The notes under the pieces were generated by a model that saw only the letters and a list, made by a program, of their open reading frames with translations, searched no databases and was not told the DNA's origin. A stretch of 64,000 nt of DNA from contig OX465584.1 of NCBI GenBank assembly GCA_950022655.1, positions 46,730,723 through 46,794,722 of the forward strand. The letters are read 5' to 3'. Shown here piece by piece: positions 19,757 to 30,199 of this stretch. Each line of letters begins with the position of its first letter. The stretch's first letter is position 1. The stretch comes from Alentia gelatinosa (taxonomy: Eukaryota > Annelida > Polychaeta > Phyllodocida > Polynoidae). The position numbers were made by a program, and so were the translations under genes.

Positions 19757-22179
19757 GATCCTCCCGCAAGGGAGGAAAGGGTAAGGGAGTCGGAAAGTCC
19801 AGTGCTGGCAAGCTTGTTGCTAAAGGCAAGGGATCTTCGGATCCTAAACCTGGTGGCAGCAAGGAGACGAAGGGAGCCGGGTCTTCGGGCTCGGAGAAAT
19901 CCGCGTTTACGTCAGCTGGACAGCCGCACGAGAGTGCATCACAAGATTCAGATGAACAATCTGAATCCGCTGTGGTGGACAATTGTGGTCGGGCCGGAGA
20001 CTGGGGCGAGATCATGGATCTTGACGATGCAAAGCGTCTTGCCCGCGGTTCCGACGCCGACAGTGAGACCGGTGATTTTGTTCCCGGTGCTAAGCGCACC
20101 CAGAAGCGCAAGGTGGCCCGCAAGCTACCGAGCTGTCTGGTTGGGCGCAAAGCGAAGTGTCTAGAAGACCTCCGCGTCAAAGACCGCCATTGGCTACCGG
20201 AACCGGTAGGGGAAGATGGCGTGTCTGATGACGAAGAGTGGCTTCAGGACGAGGGCTCTGCAAACACGTGGTATATTACCCGTGTGGAAGGAGTCAAGAG
20301 TGCCTCCAACCAGAAGTACAACATCCTCCAGAAGGAAAAGTTGAACTTTGCGTTGCGACAGTTTACTGTCGGAGGGCACTGTGTCTTTTTGTGTTGCCAG
20401 GGCGGGGATGTGAAAACATCACCTGCCTACGCCACGAAAAGGTTGTACGCGCGGCATCTCGTAGAGATGCATTTAGCTGAGTTCCCCTGGTACCGTTGTA
20501 ATGCAGGCCGGTGCTCAGCTGACTCGGGTTCGTCGCGCCGGTCGTGGATGATTCGTCACATGTTGGACGAACACGGGATCGGTGCTGTTTGGGGTAGGGA
20601 AAGAACAATGAGGCTTTTCAATAAGTTCGTAGGGTTAGTTTCCGAAGCCCGGGCTAAGGGTGTCGAATCTAAGCGCAAGGCTATTGACGGGAAATATACC
20701 GTGTCTTGGAAACAGAATCGTAGCTTCGGCACGACTCTGCGGATAAGCTCACCGGATATGGAATGGATGAAGCACTTGCATGACACCGCGCGTGGCAGCA
20801 GCGCGAAATGGGACCGGAGTGTAGACTCCTCGAACCGCAAGCCTGCTGCAAAGAAGACTAAGAGCTCGTCTAAGTCCAGTAGTGACTCAGACGACGACTC
20901 GAGGTCGAGCCGGTCAGAGCGAAGCCAGACGCCGGGCTCTGTAACTTTGGGGGATGTTCTCAATTCCTCAAAGACGGGCCCAGCGAAGGAAAAGCCTGGC
21001 CGGAAAGGGTCGAGTGCGCCTAAAGAGGGTTCTGTGGAGACAGCGGTCTCGTCTGACGCTTCGGCGTCGACTAGCACTGCTGGTGCTCGCCCAAAGAAAG
21101 TAAAAGTCCCCAAACCTAGCGAGGAAAGTGGCGCAGAAGGTGGCGGAGAAGAGGAGTACCCTTCTCTACCCCCACCACTGCGCCCTACCCCTAAGGTAGT
21201 GAGCCAGCCTAGACGTCCGCCCGCGGAAGAGACTAAGCCTGGTAAGCACGGGGAACAGGTTGATGTGTACTCTGGCGATCAACATCTGACACTGGCTACT
21301 ATAGCTAAGACAGATTGGCGCCCGTATCATATGCAAACCTACTTGGACCGCGTTGATAAACAGTTGATTATCAATGCAAACAAGTTTAGGGTAGCACAGA
21401 TGCGGGTCGCGGAGTACGAGTGCGTCATCCCTCATCAGCGCATGTCTAGCCTCTTGCAAGTGCCATTTGAAAACATGGCTGCAAAGCTAGCGGCGGTTGA
21501 GGCGCGGTTGGCGCGTTCAGAGCTCGCCCTGCAGGAGTACGACTACAAGTGTCGCACTGTAATGGGAGTGAGTATGTTCGACGTTGAACCGTCTAACATC
21601 GCAAGTGCGGAAGCAGCCTGGTTGTTACATCAACGTCGGAGGGGGCGGTATCTCGACTTTGTGTCGACTCCAACCCTGACAATGCAGCAAGCAGGCGCAT
21701 TGTTAGATTGGGGTCCCGAGAGGGATTACGCCCTAGATGGACAGTCATCCCAGGCTTCGGCAATGGAGACTGGTCCTTGCAACCGGTCTCAGAGTACCGG
21801 TGGAAGTTCCTCGGAATCTCCACAGGTGTCTTTGAGGCAGCCGCAGCCAGTGACCCGTGTCAGAACGAGACCAGCTAGCGTGCCTCCCCGGCAGCAGCAA
21901 GTCCCGTTTGGCCGGGAGTTGGAAGAATTAGGACCTATGTTCCCCCCGTTACCGTTCACCTCAACGGTAATGTGGGATTCTCCCGACATCGCTGACGACA
22001 TCAGCACGGCTGACCTGAATGCGGTGATGTCTAGGTTCCGGGTCACAGACCCGCTTAGTCCACCAGCAAATGTTGGTCAGCAGGCTGCCGCGACGAGGCC
22101 TGCTACCCCGTCATCTACAGTTGCCCCTCCAGCTGAAGCCCCCGCACTCGGTTGTTCCGGCGAGAGGCCAGCTGGCTGA
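19585..22179 (+). CDS. Third ORF: basic, zinc-finger-like protein of unknown role
   Basis: Sits between pol and the 3' LTR, where envelope genes lie in some Gypsy elements. It shows no signal peptide, transmembrane helix or fusion peptide, so it is not an envelope. Open from 19,585; a non-ATG start (TTG) at 19,603 would give 858 residues, and the first in-frame ATG (20,014) gives about 721. Numbering from 19,603: Lys/Ser/Gly-rich basic segment (about 20-105); acidic/serine segment; two C2H2-like pairs, C260/C265/H285/H290 and C299/C304/H319/H324; Ser/Asp/Lys-rich linker (about 405-540); an Ala/Glu/Leu helical, possibly coiled stretch (about 620-660); and a Pro/Gln/Ser-rich tail. Nucleic-acid binding is inferred from the fingers and charge. 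Expression may need splicing from the U5 donor or frameshifting from pol. I do not recognise the family. Confidence 0.75.
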   Translation, partial: KPKASRLPKPTFTPVKAAEKKGDAQRAPGRRKTRAAREAAAAFAAADKAARDERSSSRSSRKGGKGKGVGKSSAGKLVAKGKGSSDPKPGGSKETKGAGSSGSEKSAFTSAGQPHESASQDSDEQSESAVVDNCGRAGDWGEIMDLDDAKRLARGSDADSETGDFVPGAKRTQKRKVARKLPSCLVGRKAKCLEDLRVKDRHWLPEPVGEDGVSDDEEWLQDEGSANTWYITRVEGVKSASNQKYNILQKEKLNFALRQFTVGGHCVFLCCQGGDVKTSPAYATKRLYARHLVEMHLAEFPWYRCNAGRCSADSGSSRRSWMIRHMLDEHGIGAVWGRERTMRLFNKFVGLVSEARAKGVESKRKAIDGKYTVSWKQNRSFGTTLRISSPDMEWMKHLHDTARGSSAKWDRSVDSSNRKPAAKKTKSSSKSSSDSDDDSRSSRSERSQTPGSVTLGDVLNSSKTGPAKEKPGRKGSSAPKEGSVETAVSSDASASTSTAGARPKKVKVPKPSEESGAEGGGEEEYPSLPPPLRPTPKVVSQPRRPPAEETKPGKHGEQVDVYSGDQHLTLATIAKTDWRPYHMQTYLDRVDKQLIINANKFRVAQMRVAEYECVIPHQRMSSLLQVPFENMAAKLAAVEARLARSELALQEYDYKCRTVMGVSMFDVEPSNIASAEAAWLLHQRRRGRYLDFVSTPTLTMQQAGALLDWGPERDYALDGQSSQASAMETGPCNRSQSTGGSSSESPQVSLRQPQPVTRVRTRPASVPPRQQQVPFGRELEELGPMFPPLPFTSTVMWDSPDIADDISTADLNAVMSRFRVTDPLSPPANVGQQAAATRPATPSSTVAPPAEAPALGCSGERPAG

Positions 22180-23520
22180 AGGGCCTGTAGCTAGGCAGCA
22201 TCGGTCCATCCTACGCTGAATCTAGAGAACCCACGGAGGTTCCCCGGTATCACTGTGGGATGGAGAGAGGCAGGACAACTCCTGCCACAGAGGATGGATC
22301 GACATATTCAACCTTAGTTGTCTGTGTCTGTCCGTCCGCCGGCTCCTCAGATATTAACTCAAGCAGTTCTTACCTATAAGTGGTGCTTCGATCAGCGGCC
22401 CCCGTGGTCGCTGGGAGGGGTAGTACAGGTGGATCAAAATAGAAAAGCGATCTCGGGTTGGGCCGTGGAGAATCACCCCTGTGGTGAATTTTCGCTGCAC
22501 AACTTGAGTTTCAGAAGGCTGAAGGGTCTCTCGATGGTAGCCCCGTTGTAGGGCCCCATTGCGAAACACTCCGGCCTGTGGTGCTTTTCGCGGGTTAGAC
22601 TCTGGTTTAACACCGCGGAAAGTGAAGGTGAGATATGGGGCTGAGACCCGGCTTCGGCAAGTGGTTTCAGTTCCCTGTGGGGTAATTCACGCTGGAGTCG
22701 CTTGGTCTTTTGCCAGTGAGGGAAGTGTGAATCACCATGTAGATAGGGGTTGGGGCCTTCAGTGGTTCCTGCAACTCCTATCCAAGAGATGGATATAGCG
22801 CGCCACGCTTTAAGGACGCTGATACCAACTTTTTACGGAGATGGGAACTCCTACACGGAGAAGAAAATGTGTTTGCCTATCTTTTTCTTTCTCCTTATAT
22901 ACTTATTACTCTCTTCACAACAATGACCTGCAGGACGGGCCATGTGAAGTCAAAAAGGTGGGGGGGGTTCGCGGAATTGCTCCCCCTAACTATGCTGGAG
23001 CTTAACCAGGAGGAGGACAGTGGGAAGCCTGGCGCCCGGAAGTAGGGGGCTGGATTGAGCAGGTCCCCACGCTAACGGGTCTGCCGGGCTCGAAACTTAT
23101 CCTTGGCTTTCAACTCCGGAACGGTGGGAGACGGGGTGCTCGCTGGTCTGGGCTGACCCTTTGTAGGTCTGGGCCGGTGAGTCTTCCTCGTCCAATACCC
23201 AAGGAAGCCAAGGAACGCCGCCAGAGATCGGCGCTACGGGTGGTATGCTTTTTAACTATACAGTTTAAAGGTGGTAGCGAGGCTACTCCTTTTTATATAT
23301 AATTATCACCTCGTTTATTTGTCTTCCTCTTTCAGCACTGAATGTGTGTAGTATAGCATTGTTTCCCATCTTACATTTTATCTATTATTGGTATCAGTAA
23401 AAAGATTCTTTGTGAACGTTGAATGGTTAGACACGTATTCAGAACTGCTCGACTTAGTTATTAAACTTTTTCGGGATGTCCTCTTGGCAACACAATGGTT
23501 GCAGGTCCCCCCTTCGTAAA
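22180..23520 (+). other. Element 3' untranslated region
   Basis: About 1.34 kb between the third ORF stop and the polypurine tract. Short open frames (22,318-22,551 and 22,559-22,798) show no domain. Contains a G8 run near 22,965. It may include decayed third-ORF sequence. Confidence 0.5.
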
Positions 23521-23535
23521 AGCTGGGAGGAGTAA
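23521..23535 (+). other. Polypurine tract
   Basis: AGCTGGGAGGAGTAA immediately precedes the 3' LTR and is purine-rich, as needed to prime plus-strand DNA. Confidence 0.65.
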
Positions 23536-24087
23536 TGTAGGGGTCAGGGCAGTCGAGCAGGGTTGTTTCACTTTAGAACTAGGTGGCGCGAGTGCCGATC
23601 CCTGCTGTGCGGTATGGCTGGCGGACCCGCAGTATGCAAATGCTACGGGTTCACCCGCATTACGTAACTCGGCCACTATATAAGGTCGAGTCCACAGCAG
23701 GTTGACAGGACTTCTCACGGTGCCTCTTTACAGAGTGAACGTCTGGAGCCTCATGAGTTGGTTAGGTTGTGTTGAAACACCTTTCAACGTTGAAGAGACC
23801 AGTATCTCTTCCCGCGCTAGTTGGTGCCCCGCAGCACCAACGGATTGTGTATTACTTCCAGTAATAAACGAACGGTAGACTGAAACTGTCCGGAGTCTGG
23901 TTTTCTATTCGCTGTTAAGCGGTAGTTGGTAGATCTCGTATCTCCCTCCCTTCTCCAGTGGGTAAAGCCGAACCCACCTGTATTGGCACGGTAAGTACAG
24001 GGTAGCGACTAGTCTCGGAACCTCTGGTCGACTGACGATCGCGGAGAGTGGTAATACACTTTCAGCGACTAGAGGGTAACCGCTACA
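23536..24087 (+). repeat. 3' LTR
   Basis: Copy of 12,925-13,476 with 8 substitutions and the same length. TATATAAGG at 23,677, AATAAA at 23,863. Followed by the CAAA target duplication at 24,088-24,091. Confidence 0.95.
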
Positions 24088-24171
24088 CAAACATTACATT
24101 ATCAAATGATAAAACATAACAAGTTTGACCAAGTCATAGGTCAAAATATAATGGCTCCATAAATGAACGTC

Positions 24172-24268
24172 AGGGGCCATCCATAAAGTATGTCCACAGA
24201 ATTTACAAACATTTTGACGCCCGCCCTCCCCCCTCAGTGCGTGCGTACTTTATGGATGTCTCCTCAGC
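24172..24268. mobile_element. Short MITE, GGGGCCATCCATAAAGTA type
   Basis: Inverted ends GGGGCCATCCATAAAGTA and TACTTTATGGATGTCTCC are flanked by TCA on both sides, a 3-bp TNA-type duplication. MITEs with ccatccataaa ends are common across animals. Confidence 0.7.
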
Positions 24269-24639
24269 CATAGTCTCTACATTACGCAGATGCTTCAGGA
24301 AGATGGCCTGGGTGCTGTTTAAGAAGTTACGAGGGAGAATTGGTCTGGACGATAGGAGACCAGCCGCGAGGGAGGACACTGGGGAGGATCCGATGTGAAT
24401 ATCGTTTAATAAGGGAGGTCCTGCGTGGACTCTCCTCTCCTTGCTGTAAATTCTCCTAACTTTGACCCAGATCGTGGCCACGAGGACTCCTATGGTATTG
24501 CAAACAGTGCGCTGACTATTGAAGGTTGTTTACCAGGCTGGGGTCAGTTTGATAATCTAAGATCGTACATGTAGACCCTCGTCTGTCACTCGTACAATGA
24601 TTATCGTTTGATAATATTGAAGTCCGCTCGTAATAAAAG

Positions 24640-25175
24640 TATTAGAGGCGTATCCTTCAATTCACGGTGGCGCCATCTGGTGATTTTCAAAAATTCTCTT
24701 TCATCCATTGAAATTTGAATATAATTTATGGCATATTCCAAACTCAAAAGAACAAAATTTAAGTTTTGTCTAGTTTGACCTAATCCAAAAAGTAAATGGC
24801 CCTTTTCCAGTTGCTTGATTTATTAAGGAACTGTACTAAAAATATGGTTTTCTTCAATTCATCCAAAAACAAGGACAGTGACCTATGATTTTTAAAACTT
24901 AAATAGGTAGTACTATACATATACTATATTTTGTGAAAGTATGAGGAAAGTATTATGGGTTTTACTATGTGAAAAGCAACTTTTCAGAATCTCTATATAT
25001 TCTAATATAAAATGATCAAAATATTGATCTCTAAATCAAAATCTAGCCCGATTTTTAAGCCAGCATGGTGCTGTACAACACTAAGAGATCATTATATTCA
25101 ATTTTCAGTATTCAATTTTCAGAAAATGACATGGGTTTTAGTTTTCACGTCAAATTGTCCGATATGCCTTTAACC
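24640..25175. mobile_element. Kolobok/T2-like TTAA element, decayed copy
   Basis: Shares about 500 bp of ordered similarity with 59,599-60,100 (for example GTAGTACTATACAT, ATGGGTTTTACTA, CCCGATTTTTAAG). Left end TTAGAGGCGTATCC and right end GATATGCCTTTAA are diverged forms of TTAAAGGCATATC. No transposase is present. Confidence 0.6.
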
Positions 25176-25602
25176 GTCCATAAGGCCGTCCATAAGTGTT
25201 GAATAACGTTGACCCACATCGTCCCTAGGTCTCTATAGCATACAGGGCTTTGTTGATTCGCTAGTGGTCGCTTAAATGATCTCAGACATCTGATCAATAT
25301 CCTTATATGACAAATAGGGCAATTAAACTGCTTGCTGACCGACCATGTGAACGCCGCCATTGTCGATGACGTCACGGGCCAGCTCTCCAGGCATAGCCTT
25401 TGTGATACGGTTTGTATTCGGCTAACTTGCGCAAACCTAACATTGGATGTGTACGCCGCATTCACCTTGGTTCCGGTTTGTCCTCTGACTACATAGCGGC
25501 ATATCGCGCAACTTCGACTTGACAATTTTGGAAGAACCAGGGAATTTCATGTCAATGTACAAGGTGATCTAGGTCCATATATATATATTATATAGACAAT
25601 AA

Positions 25603-25680
25603 TCGATGGTTTGTAAACGGGTGGCTGTAAACCACGAGAGGTTGACCCGTAGTAATACACGAGCGTCAACTCTTGGTTAA
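25603..25680. repeat. CGATGGTTTGTAAAC foldback family, copy 1
   Basis: Contains AACCACGAGAGGTTGACCCG and GTAGTAATACACGAGCGTC. Relatives lie at 36,273-36,370, 44,692-44,830 and 54,329-54,450. The central string GTTGACGCGTAGTAATAY is also the core of the GACTGGTTTCAGATA hairpin family. Confidence 0.55.
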
Positions 25681-25886
25681 CAGAATCCCACCAAATTCAT
25701 GATGGGTACTACTTCTAAACATTATTACCCAAAAGACTGACACCATAGCCTTTCTACCCCTCCACCATGCACTCTGTCCTGTAATTAGAGAGGGTGACAG
25801 ATAAATATTGTCTAGACAGCACATACCTTTGATACCAACTGGAGTCTTTATATAGTGTGGCCATTCGAAGTACAGAAACATTTGAT

Positions 25887-26032
25887 TAAGGGCCGAACCC
25901 ACCAGGCTTCCAATGCACATGAACGCGCGTCATGATGCGCTTTACGACGCACAATGGCATTGCATTGAATGGGCGTCTGGGTGCGATAGGAGGTCTGAAT
26001 TCTGCGTCGGCGTTTGGTGGGTTTCAAGCCTT
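25887..26032. mobile_element. Short MITE with GAACCCACCA ends
   Basis: GGGCCGAACCCACCAGGC on the left pairs imperfectly with TTTGGTGGGTTTCAAGCC on the right. The interior is CG-rich, with GCGTCGG/GACGC words. No ORF. It resembles the other GC-ended foldback elements in style. Confidence 0.55.
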
Positions 26033-26599
26033 ATAATTGAGACTATAGATACCGAAGGAAAAAATCATCCCAAATCGAAGTACTGAATAATTCGTGGTTG
26101 TGTATAAAGAAATAGAAAGGAAAAAGATGTGTATCTTCTTAAGTATATGATGTATCGAGGTATTCGAGGTACTATCATGATAACATTTCAGCAAGATGAT
26201 AAAAAAAGACCAGTTAGCAACAACTACCAAATACCAGTTCAAACAAGAAAGAGTAATACAATGATGAAATAATTGCTGCTACATTTTGATGGACAATTCA
26301 CCTGACAAAGTAAAGCATGAACATGTGTGCTTCAGAACTACTTTACTTCAGCTGTTTATTTTAGGTGGCATACATCTTCAATGTGGTTATAAGGTATTAA
26401 TCCTAAGGGGAGGGCGACCCATTACGCGGGGTTTTACTCTAGTTATCTTCTTTTAATTCAGTGAATACCTGCTGAGGTGTGTATAAGACAGAACAAACAT
26501 AAAGCATCACAGGGACTATACCATTATTGATAATTGTCACATAAGGCTATAATTCTTTTTGTCAGGCCTAGATTCACTCAGATATTACGTAGAACGTTA

Positions 26600-26880
26600 G
26601 GCCCGGCGTCCACCTACTACGATAGAATCGTAGACCTCCCGATATGGCACCGATCCAAAATGTCAAAATCGTTGCCATATCGGGAAGGTGCAAAATCGTA
26701 GACATATCTAGACCAGCCAATCCACCACGCATTGTATGGGGGTTTTATCCGTGTCTAATCGCAGAAACGTGGTCAACTGCCCCGATATTAGGTAACCTTC
26801 CGATGCAATTTTGATTTTTTTATCGGGAGGTGAATCGTAGACCAAATCGGACCCAAGGTCCGGCGTCCACCTACTACCAT
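26600..26880. mobile_element. GGCGTCCACCTACTACGAT-family element with inverted terminus
   Basis: Starts GCCCGGCGTCCACCTACTAC after TTA (26,597-26,599) and is collinear with 2230-2440. Where the outward-facing right end should be, it instead has a second left-facing end, AAGGTCCGGCGTCCACCTAC (26,855-26,874). The flanks TACGTAGAACGTTA and TACGTAGTACGTTA match at 13 of 14 positions. Confidence 0.6.
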
Positions 26881-26887
26881 ACGTAGT

Positions 26888-26938
26888 ACGTTAGTAGTAT
26901 ATGGGAAGAGGACACGTTAGTAGTATATGGGAAGAGGC
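26888..26938 (+). repeat. 26-bp tandem duplication
   Basis: ACGTTAGTAGTATATGGGAA plus GAGG(AC) occurs twice in tandem, exactly repeated. Confidence 0.85.
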
Positions 26939-28510
26939 CACTGGTGCAGGCACATCTGAGGAACATGGCCTACCCGACAACTGCTGTTATTTGACTACTC
27001 CGTACCATAGTATATGGAAGCTGTGAGTTGTATATGGCAGAGTCAATGCCAGCAACAAAACAAATGACACAGTCACAGTGTCCCACCGACACTCTACCAA
27101 GACGCTATAGGCCCACCTTCAAATGCGACTGGCCAAACAGAGTGTATCAAACATGCTACAAGTCATGATTGGTCACTTTTGCTAAACGCTTATGGACTAT
27201 AAGTATTGGTGTCTCATCCACAGGGATAATGCTTCGCGAGGATTGCCATTATCTTAAAACGCTAAGCCTTGTTCAACCTCTCCCATACTGTCGTTGGCCA
27301 ACGTAGTTAAATAGTTCCCAGTGGTCACCTACATTCAGCTCGTGGCCTGATAGACCACCTCTGTCCACTATGCTCTCTGAACTGCCTTTCACTTATCCTT
27401 GCCCTAAGATGACCAGTTTTAAACAGGTTGCCATCTGTATCTAAATAGAAAAACCAATGAGTATTCAATATATACATGTTACCCTGAATGTGTTGCATCG
27501 CTACCACATGATACAGATTAGCGATGCTGCGTGAATATAGGGATACGACCTGCTATTTCGTAAGCAAAACTTTTCCAGTCGGATCGTTAAAGTAACTGTG
27601 AAAATTAATTTGCGATCCAATTATAGCCAATAATACCTCAAAACCTGTAGCAACGACCCCCTGGTATATTTGCCGCAGGAAGTTTGTCGCGAGGCCTATT
27701 ACCTCGAGCTGAACAGCGAGCAGCACGCATTCCCGCTCAGGCTCTAGTCAACCTGAATAAAAGGTCGTTAACTCCTTGTTATACTATATAATTTAACTGT
27801 GAAAAGGTGAAAATGAAATCAATTTACTTGAAGGAAGTCATTAGAGCCGAGATATTTGCCACATACTAAGATGAAGCCAAGGTAACTGCGGGTGTATGTC
27901 AAACATTTGCTGTTGATTTGTCAATCAGATTTCCTTGTACCATATAAAACTACAGACTGTAAAGTTCTGGCCTATACATTTTTATCTCTGGGACCAAGTA
28001 ATGGAAGGAAACCTCGGGCAGTAATTTTTTCGAGCCTTACCTCGTAACTTTAACATTCTTTTATTGGCACTTGGCTTCCCTAATCCTATAGGGCACATAG
28101 CTATTGTGCTATTGTGCCATCTTGCCCCCAGACGCCATCCAAAACACCAAGTGGCGGGACCAATTGTCAATGGTTTTTATCAAAAAGAAATTGTGGGGGC
28201 TCTCAATATTATCTATGGATTATGATAATCGATAAAAGTGGTTGTCCTCGACCCTGCACGAAACAAACCTCTTTATTAATACATGCGCCATCGCGACAGC
28301 GCATGTATCGGCTGAATAATGGCTTGTTTTCTTTTGTCTACACCTCTTATCCACACCTGCGTATGAGGCATATACGAGACTGTTTCCTTATGTAGACGCG
28401 CGCGACTTGGCTGTATTTCCCACCTGGCATATACAAGATAAAACATCTTCAGTGTGACATGTATGCTCCGGGCGCATACATGTTGCGATAGAAAATAAAT
28501 ACACAATATT
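26939..28510. other. Non-coding, fragments of dispersed repeats
   Basis: No gene seen. 28,000-28,090 contains a GGGCAGTAATTTTTTCGAGC copy of a repeat also found at 29,820-29,920. 28,281-28,310 and 28,459-28,485 hold small palindromes around GCGCATGTAT. 28,380-28,480 resembles 47,940-48,015. Confidence 0.45.
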
Positions 28511-28638
28511 GACTGGTTTCAGATACAAGCGGCCGTATGCTCCGAGGAGTTGACGCGTAGTAATATCCGAGCGTATGCGAGGATATTTCACAGAGTCAAC
28601 TCCGAGGAGCATACAACCGCTTTTATCTGAAACCAGTC
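28511..28638. mobile_element. GACTGGTTTCAGATA hairpin element, copy 1
   Basis: A 128-bp near-palindrome with arms of about 44 bp that start GACTGGTTTCAGATACAAGC and end GCTTTTATCTGAAACCAGTC. The flanks are also inverted (AATACACAATATT and TATATTGTATT). Three relatives lie in the window. RNA or single-stranded DNA would fold into one long hairpin. Confidence 0.75.
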
Positions 28639-28954
28639 TATATTGTATTTATTATCCACCTTTTCTGTTCAAGTGGCATGTCGAAATCAGTTCATTTTAA
28701 TTATGCACTATGTTTTCGAACGCACTATTTTTCCGTATGCGCCAGCCGGAGCATACAACATATCTGTATGCTCCGGGTATGTCCATACAAACTCCCTATG
28801 TTTTATCTATGGACACCTTGTATTAGGTGGATAATAGAATAGAATTACCCCCGACTCCCACCCATTTGCTTTTGTACAGGAATAGGTGGCCTCAGTAGGA
28901 AACCCTCAGTGTGTTGTTTCAGCCCCTGAGCGCGCACAAGTGTTGATAGACCTT

Positions 28955-29050
28955 GCGGCGGGCGACGGGCGGGCGACGGGCGGGGGCCGGGTGGCCGCAT
29001 TCATACGTGTGCGGTCGCATTCACACATGTGCAGCCGCATTCACATGGTG
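28955..29050 (+). repeat. G-rich tract and 20-bp tandem repeat
   Basis: CGGGCGACGGGCGGGCGACG-like G tracts (28,960-28,990) are followed by three units of 20 bp (GGCCGCATTCATACGTGTGC and two variants). Confidence 0.7.
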
Positions 29051-29139
29051 GTAAGATGACTTCTGGATTAAGAGTCAGAAGCGAGGTCTTCAATGTTGAT
29101 ATCTGATCAGACCTTATGTATACAGTACCCCAAGTATGA

Positions 29140-29380
29140 CTACAGAAGAGTGGTGTTTTGTAGTTAAATCTATTTAAAAAACGTTTACAAAAACAAAAAA
29201 AAGCTAGTTTTATTATATGTATTTAATGAAAAGATGATAAATAGGGTTTTAGAACAATTTTATAGTAAAAATTGATAATATAACATTCAATGTTCGACTT
29301 AATAACTAATGGCAAATGAAATATGCTAACAGTGGTGTCCCAAAATGGCAGAGATCGGAACTATTGGATAGTGGTATACG
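29140..29380 (+). repeat. Dispersed repeat, copy A
   Basis: Collinear with 49,040-49,285: AGAAGAGTGGTGTTTTG, AAAAATTGATAATATAA, GTGGTGTCCC and GCAGAGATCGGAA occur in the same order and spacing. Class unknown. Confidence 0.6.
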
Positions 29381-29665
29381 CCTAGAGGTGAGACGTATAC
29401 ACACGGGGAATAGGACGACCTTGTATACGCAAAAGCAAACCTATATACGCCGTTCGCATATATATGTAAAGTGGTTAGTTTTGTACAGTGCGACTATATT
29501 GGCGCTATCTTACAATTTCCTGGCAGATGATGGCAGAACTAGCAATCCCTATGTACCTATATATACCTTCATATATCGATAAAAACGGCGATCTGTTTAT
29601 CCCCAATCAAATGCAAAGCCATGGCCAACCTTATCGAGTAACTCCAACATGTATGTTTTTATCAA

Positions 29666-29725
29666 CCTCGGGTAGTAAACGTAAACCTCGGGTAGTAAAC
29701 ATCAGCCTTGGGCAGTAAACACCAG
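29666..29725 (+). repeat. 20-bp tandem repeat, three units
   Basis: CCTCGGGTAGTAAACGTAAA, CCTCGGGTAGTAAACATCAG and CCTTGGGCAGTAAACACCAG. Similar strings head related blocks at 30,076-30,180, 36,110-36,210 and 56,941-57,050, each followed by a TATAGGAATA-like tail. Confidence 0.75.
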
Positions 29726-30199
29726 TTATTACACCTCCCCGCAGAGTTACGTAACTATAGATTGTTCAGGTATAAAGGAATAGAGGGAAACTATGTTCCG
29801 GTAATTCTCGGGAAATTTACTGCCCGTGGCCAAGTCCTTGGCCAGTAATTTTTCCGAGCCTTACCTCGTAACTTTGACTTTCTCTCTCCGGAAACCTGGT
29901 TTCCCTATTCCTATATACCTTCAAATATAGTTTAATAAATTAATAGCGTTATTTCCTTACCCACCATCAAATACAAAGCCATATAACCTTATTGAGTAAT
30001 TTGAGAGTCTATGTTTTCTCCCCACTGCATTTTTCATATGAATTTTGTGAGAGACGATCTGATTTATCTAACCGTCAACCTTGTATAGTAAACGTCAGCC
30101 TTTGGTAGTAAACCATAGCGTGGTGTAACCATAGAGTGTTCGGCCATAGCTATATAGGAATATTTATTTCTATGAAAAGAAACTACCCTTATTTATTAA

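Larger units (their letters stand above)
12925..24087 (+). mobile_element. Ty3/Gypsy LTR retrotransposon with third ORF
   Basis: An 11.16-kb element with two 552-bp LTRs (TGTAG...CTACA), a primer binding site and a polypurine tract. It carries gag, pol (protease, RT, RNase H, integrase in the Gypsy order) and a large extra ORF after pol. The 4-bp flank CAAA (12,921-12,924 and 24,088-24,091) is a target duplication; it could be read as 5-bp ACAAA. I count 8 substitutions and no gaps between the LTRs (98.6 % identity), so the insertion is recent. Internal GC content is visibly higher than the surroundings. Gag is internally damaged, so this copy probably depends on proteins from other copies. 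Confidence 0.95.

Noticed and set aside
19585..22179. Third Gypsy ORF as an envelope gene (errantivirus-like)
   Set aside because: No signal peptide, transmembrane segment, furin/fusion motif or cysteine pattern of an envelope; the fingers and basic tracts point elsewhere.
23461..23718. Minus-strand ORFs in both LTRs (starting MRSPVNLLW)
   Set aside because: They are antisense frames of the LTR and have no independent support.
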